Origin: CAISIP01 sp039934375
GTDB taxonomy: Bacteria > Pseudomonadota > Gammaproteobacteria > Burkholderiales > Burkholderiaceae_C
Assembly: GCA_039934375.1 (NCBI GenBank)
Contig: JBDTMH010000002.1
Coordinates: 1-62,337, forward strand
Direction: 5' to 3'
DNA length: 62,337 nucleotides
Positions 58,129 through 62,337 of the stretch are shown here, piece by piece (the first letter of the stretch is position 1; the number at the start of each line of letters is the position of its first letter). The position numbers and the translations under genes were made by a program. A model generated the notes under the pieces. It was not told the DNA's origin. It ran no database searches and worked only from the letters and a program-made list of their open reading frames with translations.

Positions 58129-59307
58129 ATGAAAACATTGCGTGAACGATTCGGTCGCCCTTTGCGCCTGGCTGTCATCGGCGGCGGCCCCGGGGCCTGG
58201 ATTGGCGACATGCACCGCGGTGCGGCCCAGATGGACGGTCATTGGCGGGTGGTCGCGGGTGTGTTCTCCAGCGATCCGCAGCGTTCGCGTGATGCCGGCA
58301 TTGCGTTGGGACTGGACCCGGACCGGGCCTACGGCGACGTCGCGAAGATGCTCGAACATGAGCGTGCGCGTGACGACGCCATCGACGCGGTTGCGATCAT
58401 GACGCCCAACGATACCCACCATCCATACGCGGCTGCTGCGCTCGAAGCGGGTTTCGACGTGGTGGGCGACAAGCCGGTGACGCACGATTTTGCGCAGGCC
58501 TGTGATCTGTTGCAGCGCACGCGCAAGGGCAAACGCCTGTTTGCCGTCGCCCATGGTTACTCGGCCTATCCGATGACCCGCTACGCGCGGCACCTGGTGC
58601 GCGAAGGCGTACTGGGCGATGTGCGCCTGGTGCAGGTCGAATACATTCAGGGTGGTCTGGCCACCCGCGTCGAGGATGGGCCCCCAAGCCGACGCCTTGA
58701 CTGGATCCTGGACCCGCAACGCAGCGGACTGGCGCTGGTGATGGGCGCGATCGGGTGCCACGCGCAGCATCTGGCCTGTTTCGTTGCCGATGCGTCGATT
58801 GCCAAGGTCAGCGCCGAGGTGGGTGCACTGGTGCCGCAGCGGCGCGTGATCGACCATGTGTCGGCCTTGCTGACCTTCGAGAACGGCGCGCGCGGCACTT
58901 TCACGGTGACACAGGCCGCGGCCGGTGCCGAGAACGACATACGGTTACGGGTCTTTGGTGCCAAAGGCTCGCTGGAATGGTCGCACCGCCAGGCCAGCTA
59001 CCTGCAGCTGGCGATACAGGGCGAGGCGCCGCGCACGATTGGCCGTGGTGATGCCTTTCTGCCGCCGGAGATCCTGGCTGCCGGGCGCACGCCGCGGGGT
59101 CACCCGGAAGGGCTGCGCGAGGCATTTGCCAACATTTACAGCGAAATGGCGGCAGAGCGCATGGCACTGGCCCTGGGCGAGGTGCCGCCGCAGGCGCCGT
59201 ACCCGCGTATTGCCGACGGCACGCACACGATGGCCTTCATCGAGGCCTGCATCCGGTCGCATCAGGACGGCCGGTGGGCGCAGGTTGCGCCGCTGCCAGT
59301 GCATTAA
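58129..59307 (+). CDS. Gfo/Idh/MocA family oxidoreductase
   Basis: A 392-aa protein. LRLAVIGGGPGAWIGDMHRG is the Rossmann fold; DKPVTHDFAQACDLL carries the catalytic Lys (KP motif); MGAIGCHAQHLACFV and FENGARGTFTVTQAAAGAEN follow as in inositol/scyllo-inositol-type dehydrogenases. AAGGGAATTC precedes the ATG; earlier codons in the frame are not needed. It likely acts with the SDR upstream in one pathway. Confidence 0.88.
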   Translation: MKTLRERFGRPLRLAVIGGGPGAWIGDMHRGAAQMDGHWRVVAGVFSSDPQRSRDAGIALGLDPDRAYGDVAKMLEHERARDDAIDAVAIMTPNDTHHPYAAAALEAGFDVVGDKPVTHDFAQACDLLQRTRKGKRLFAVAHGYSAYPMTRYARHLVREGVLGDVRLVQVEYIQGGLATRVEDGPPSRRLDWILDPQRSGLALVMGAIGCHAQHLACFVADASIAKVSAEVGALVPQRRVIDHVSALLTFENGARGTFTVTQAAAGAENDIRLRVFGAKGSLEWSHRQASYLQLAIQGEAPRTIGRGDAFLPPEILAAGRTPRGHPEGLREAFANIYSEMAAERMALALGEVPPQAPYPRIADGTHTMAFIEACIRSHQDGRWAQVAPLPVH

Positions 59308-59454
59308 AGGCGCCGGCCTGGTCCAGCATCTCGTTGGTATCGTCCACGGTCGTCTGGGCGACGTCCTTGCCATCCATCTGGCGCGCAAGGATCATCGGAA
59401 TATCGTTGAGTTCCTGTGGCTACGGCACTGACGAAAGCCCTTGACCGTTGCGGC

Positions 59455-59976
59455 TTAACGGTTGATCCAAAGTGAGCCGTGGGCCAGTACCACCTCGTCG
59501 CAGTTGCCCGGCACGGCGGGACCACCGCGGTCGATCACCAGGAAGTCACCTGGTCCGTCGATGGCAATCAGCGGATGGTGCCAGGTGCCGCGCGCATAGT
59601 TCACTCCCTGACCCGTTGAGGCCAGAAAGCATCGGATTGCGCTGAGGTCGAGTACTTCTGCCGGGGCCGCTACCACCACCATGAACGGCATCGGTGACAG
59701 CGCCACGAAGGCCTGGCTGCCCAAAGGATGACGCTCCATCCGCTCTACCGCCATGGGCAAGACACGGGGCTTGGCCCGGAAGATGCTCACAATCGCATGG
59801 CCCCCTGCGCCGACGATGTCCACGTGTGCCAACGCGTGATAACGCTCTGCATAACCATCGTTGATGCTGAAATGGCGGGCGGCCGCCCCGGCTTCGATGA
59901 CTTCTCCAAATGGCGCGAAGGCCTTGGTTGTCAGAGGCTCGACAGCCACGGTGCGGGGCACGGGCGGCAATGTCAT
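59455..59976 (-). CDS. allA: Ureidoglycolate lyase family protein
   Basis: A 173-aa cupin-fold protein of the AllA family, which splits ureidoglycolate to glyoxylate and urea. VEPLTTKAFAPFGEVIEAGA, FSINDGYAERYHALAHVD, MERHPLGSQAFVALSP, FLASTGQGVNYARGTWHHPL, then DFLVIDRGGPAVPGNCDE are the family blocks in order. ATG 59976 starts just after the regulator stop, so the two share an operon with the hydantoinase. The allA name rests on family similarity; other AllA-like proteins act in sugar pathways. Confidence 0.8.
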   Translation of the reverse strand: MTLPPVPRTVAVEPLTTKAFAPFGEVIEAGAAARHFSINDGYAERYHALAHVDIVGAGGHAIVSIFRAKPRVLPMAVERMERHPLGSQAFVALSPMPFMVVVAAPAEVLDLSAIRCFLASTGQGVNYARGTWHHPLIAIDGPGDFLVIDRGGPAVPGNCDEVVLAHGSLWINR

Positions 59977-59983
59977 GGCGGAT

Positions 59984-60901
59984 TCAGCAGTCGATACCCA
60001 GAAGATCGGGGCTGGGCGGCTTTGCGCCGGAGCGCTGCTCCTTGGCTCGCGAAGCACGCTTGCTGAACGCGAGCCCCATGGCCAGAGTCTGGGACAGGCA
60101 CATGGCGGAGGTCAGTGAGCGAAATCCCAACAGTTCGGCGTCATTGATCTCCAGCACCAGGTCGGCATCCTTCGCAATCGGACTCAGGAACGCGTTGGTG
60201 ATCGCCAGCCGCTTGGCGCCTTGCTGGCGTATCTGCTCGCAGACCTGCAGCGTGTCATTGGCGTAAGGCGGGAAACTGATCGCGATCAAAAGGTCGTTCA
60301 CATTCGCACCAACGGCCTGCTCGCCGATGGCACCGCCCAGGCCATTGACCTGTACCGCGGGCTGGCCCACACGATTGAGCGCATACGCCAGGTAAGCGGC
60401 CACCGCGTAAGAGCGGCGCAAGCCCACTACGTACACCATGCGCGCGTTCTGGATCAGCGCAATCGCCTGCTTGAGCGGCAACACGTCGGCGTCGGCGGCC
60501 AGATGTTCGAGCGAGACGATATTGGCCTGGCTGAACGCATGCAGCACCTCGGCAGGATCGGAAGGATTGTCCAGCGTCTGCTCGCCGCCGTAATGCCGGA
60601 TGCGTTCTCGAAAAGTCGGTTTGACGGCGTCCTGCAACGGTGCCAAAAACAGACGCTGCAGATCCGAGTAACCTTTGAAACCCAGCGCCTTGGCCATGCG
60701 CACAAAGGCCGACGGCGCCATATTCGCAGCGGACGCCACCGCGGCGATGGGGCTCAGGGCTACGTCGTTCGGGTGCTCGAGCGCGTGGCGAGCGGCATCG
60801 CGCATGCGCGGTGTAAGTCGCTCACTTTCACGCGCGATCAGTTCGCGCAATCCGTCGAGGCTGGTGGGTTTGGTTGCTGACTTTCTCGCCTTGTTCGCCA
60901 T
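59984..60901 (-). CDS. RpiR/MurR family transcriptional regulator
   Basis: A 305-aa regulator. N-terminal HTH (~20-90: RDAARHALEHPNDVALSPIA, then SAFVRMAKALGFKGYSDLQR, typical RpiR). The C-terminal SIS domain (~130-260: MVYVVGLRRSYAVAAYLAYA, then DLLIAISFPPYANDTLQVCE) binds phosphosugars or related ligands. The SIS Ser-rich loop is ISFPPYA instead of the usual ISxSGxT, so the ligand may differ from a phosphosugar. It lies between the hydantoinase and allA genes and probably controls them and perhaps the divergent genes. Confidence 0.92.
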   Translation of the reverse strand: MANKARKSATKPTSLDGLRELIARESERLTPRMRDAARHALEHPNDVALSPIAAVASAANMAPSAFVRMAKALGFKGYSDLQRLFLAPLQDAVKPTFRERIRHYGGEQTLDNPSDPAEVLHAFSQANIVSLEHLAADADVLPLKQAIALIQNARMVYVVGLRRSYAVAAYLAYALNRVGQPAVQVNGLGGAIGEQAVGANVNDLLIAISFPPYANDTLQVCEQIRQQGAKRLAITNAFLSPIAKDADLVLEINDAELLGFRSLTSAMCLSQTLAMGLAFSKRASRAKEQRSGAKPPSPDLLGIDC

Positions 60902-60941
60902 GTCTATCCGGTTCGGGTTGGATGTCGAGGATGGTCCGCGC

Positions 60942-62337
60942 TCAGAATGCTCGCACCTCTCCGCGTGGCACAAAACGCCCGATGCCCTCATGGCCGTGCC
61001 AGTGGGAACCGTCCACGATCAACTGGCCGCGCAGGAACACCTTCTCGACGCGGCCCTGCAAAGTGCGCCCCTCGAGCAAGGTGTAGTCGCAGTTGCTGTG
61101 CATTTCGCTGGCGCGCACGGTCTGGCTCACGGCAGGGTTGAACAGCACCACATCGGCATCGCTGCCGACCGCAATAGTACCCTTCCTGGGGAACAGGCCA
61201 AACAGTTTGGCCGGTGTGGTGGATGTGAGTTCGACAAAACGGTTGAGCGACAACTTCCCACGCATCACCCCGATGTCGAACAGGCTCACCAGGCGGGTCT
61301 CGATGCCCGGGGCGCCGTTTGGAATGAGCGAGAAGTCGTCCTTGCCACGCATCTTCTGCTGCTGGTAGCCCAGGTGACCCTCCTTCATGCAAAAGGGGCA
61401 ATGGTCGGTGGCGATCACCTGCAGGTCGTCGTAACGCAGCGCACGCCAAAGATGTTTCTGGTCGTCCGGCGTGCGCAGCGGTGGCGTCATCACATACTTG
61501 GCGATCTCGAAGTCGTCGCTGTCGTACGCTGAGTCGTCGAACAACAAATAGTGCGGGCAGGTCTCGGCAAACACCGGGATGCCCTCGGCGCGGGCGTTGA
61601 CGATGTGCTTGAGCGCCTGGTTGCTCGACACATGCACGAAATAGATGGGTGCTTGTGCCAGTTCGGCCAGGCGGATGCCCCGATGTGTGGCCTCGCCTTC
61701 CAGGATCGCCGGTCGGGTGAGGGCGTGGTGGCGCGGTGAGGTGTGGCCGGCCTCCAGCGCCTCCTTGATCAGCAAGTCGATCACGGTGCCGTTTTCAGCG
61801 TGCAGCGCCACCATGCCACCGTCGGCGCCTACCTGGCGCAACATGCGAAAAATTGACGCATCGTCGGCCATCATGACCCCGGGGTAGGCCATGAACATCT
61901 TGAAGCTGGTCACGCCTTCGTGGCGCATCGCGTGGCGCACGTCGTGCAGGACCTGATCGTCGACGCGGGTGACGATCACGTGCAAGCTGTAGTCCACGTT
62001 GACTTGCGGGTCGGCGCTGCGCCGCGCGCGTTCGATGGCGCCCAGTGGCGAGTCAGTGGTGTTTTGCAGTGCAAAGTCAACCACGGTGGTGGTGCCGCCA
62101 AAAGCTGCGGCCTTGGTTCCGCTGGCGAAGGTGTCGCAGGTGATGGTAGGACCGATCACGTTTTCCATATGCACGTGGGTGTCCACACCGCCGGGCAAAA
62201 CGTAAAGACCGGTGGCGTCTACTACCGGAATATCGGGACCCGCATCGATATGTTGCGCGATGGTGTCGATCAGACCGCCACGCAGCAACACGTCAGCCAC
62301 ATAGTCGTCGGACGCGGTGATCACCCGCCCACCACGG
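60942..62337 (-). CDS. Dihydropyrimidinase/hydantoinase (5' end cut by the window)
   Basis: At least 464 residues of a metal-dependent cyclic-amide hydrolase. The frame is open to the window edge; it reads RGGRVITASDDYVAD, so the true start is a few codons outside. Metal ligands: GGVDTHVHMEN (HxH), the carboxylated Lys in SFKMFMAYPGV, then ETCPHYLLFDD, YFVHVSSNQALKHIV (His) and VIATDHCPFCM (Asp). LSLNRFVELTSTTPAKLFGL is characteristic. It may act on dihydropyrimidines, hydantoin or allantoin-like rings; the AllA-like protein downstream hints at purine-ring breakdown products. Confidence 0.92.
   Translation of the reverse strand, partial: RGGRVITASDDYVADVLLRGGLIDTIAQHIDAGPDIPVVDATGLYVLPGGVDTHVHMENVIGPTITCDTFASGTKAAAFGGTTTVVDFALQNTTDSPLGAIERARRSADPQVNVDYSLHVIVTRVDDQVLHDVRHAMRHEGVTSFKMFMAYPGVMMADDASIFRMLRQVGADGGMVALHAENGTVIDLLIKEALEAGHTSPRHHALTRPAILEGEATHRGIRLAELAQAPIYFVHVSSNQALKHIVNARAEGIPVFAETCPHYLLFDDSAYDSDDFEIAKYVMTPPLRTPDDQKHLWRALRYDDLQVIATDHCPFCMKEGHLGYQQQKMRGKDDFSLIPNGAPGIETRLVSLFDIGVMRGKLSLNRFVELTSTTPAKLFGLFPRKGTIAVGSDADVVLFNPAVSQTVRASEMHSNCDYTLLEGRTLQGRVEKVFLRGQLIVDGSHWHGHEGIGRFVPRGEVRAF

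Noticed and set aside
59308..59405. Minus-strand segment reading IPMILARQMDGKDVAQ before the AllA-like gene
   Set aside because: The frame looks protein-like but is short, stops just upstream and runs antisense into the Gfo/Idh gene; no family could be named, so it is only a possible fragment.
1..62337. CRISPR arrays, tRNA or rRNA genes, insertion sequences
   Set aside because: No regularly spaced repeats, cloverleaf-like or rRNA-like stretches, transposase motifs or terminal inverted repeats were noticed on reading; a tool-based scan (tRNAscan, ISfinder) would be decisive.

Overview
The window looks like a chromosomal segment of a betaproteobacterium in the order Burkholderiales. The G+C content is high (above 60% by eye). 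The order EI24-type membrane protein, molybdopterin-binding protein, glnA, small secreted protein, ntrB, ntrC followed by an xth-type nuclease is the kind of core neighbourhood seen there, and most proteins have a Comamonadaceae/Oxalobacteraceae flavour. The family cannot be fixed without a search. No rRNA, tRNA, CRISPR array, transposase or phage structural gene was recognised.

Positions 1-5.4 kb carry the end of a serine hydrolase, a CDF metal exporter, an MBL-like protein and a membrane-bound PQQ glucose dehydrogenase. Positions 5-36 kb form a dense stress and signalling region. It has five large or medium two-component proteins (one an 1801-aa double kinase), several stand-alone or degenerate kinase and receiver pieces, a large catalase, a hemerythrin, a cardiolipin synthase, a YihY/BrkB protein, glycine-zipper proteins, an ElaB/YqjD-YqjE-YqjK-like operon, a duplicated PepSY-like secreted protein and three paralogous orphan proteins resembling MbcA/ParS/Xre (DUF2384) antitoxins. 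The region is also full of gene wreckage: a fused Ku-LigD remnant, a receiver tail, a glycine-zipper-like fragment and a truncated copper-storage protein. Many small stress-type genes here share an upstream CCTAC element. In three of them a second CCTAT follows at exactly the same spacing, which suggests one regulon.

Positions 36.8-48.1 kb are housekeeping: a pseudouridine synthase, an alpha/beta hydrolase, an EI24-like protein, a molybdopterin-binding protein, the nitrogen-assimilation block glnA-ntrB-ntrC with visible NtrC sites and a sigma-54 promoter, a DUF4142-cupredoxin pair, an AhpD-like protein and exonuclease III. Crp/Fnr and BON-domain remnants sit between them.

Positions 48.2-62.3 kb are catabolic. 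A long minus-strand operon encodes a sugar-type ABC importer (ATPase, binding protein, two permeases) followed by a membrane-anchored small protein, a 2-hydroxyacid dehydrogenase, an SMP-30 lactonase, an SDR and a Gfo/Idh/MocA oxidoreductase, which fits uptake and oxidation of a sugar or sugar acid. Divergent to it are fragments of a hydroxyacid dehydrogenase and an HpaI-type aldolase, then a second SDR and Gfo/Idh pair. The end of the window has a dihydropyrimidinase/hydantoinase (cut by the window edge), an RpiR regulator and a ureidoglycolate-lyase-like protein in one operon.
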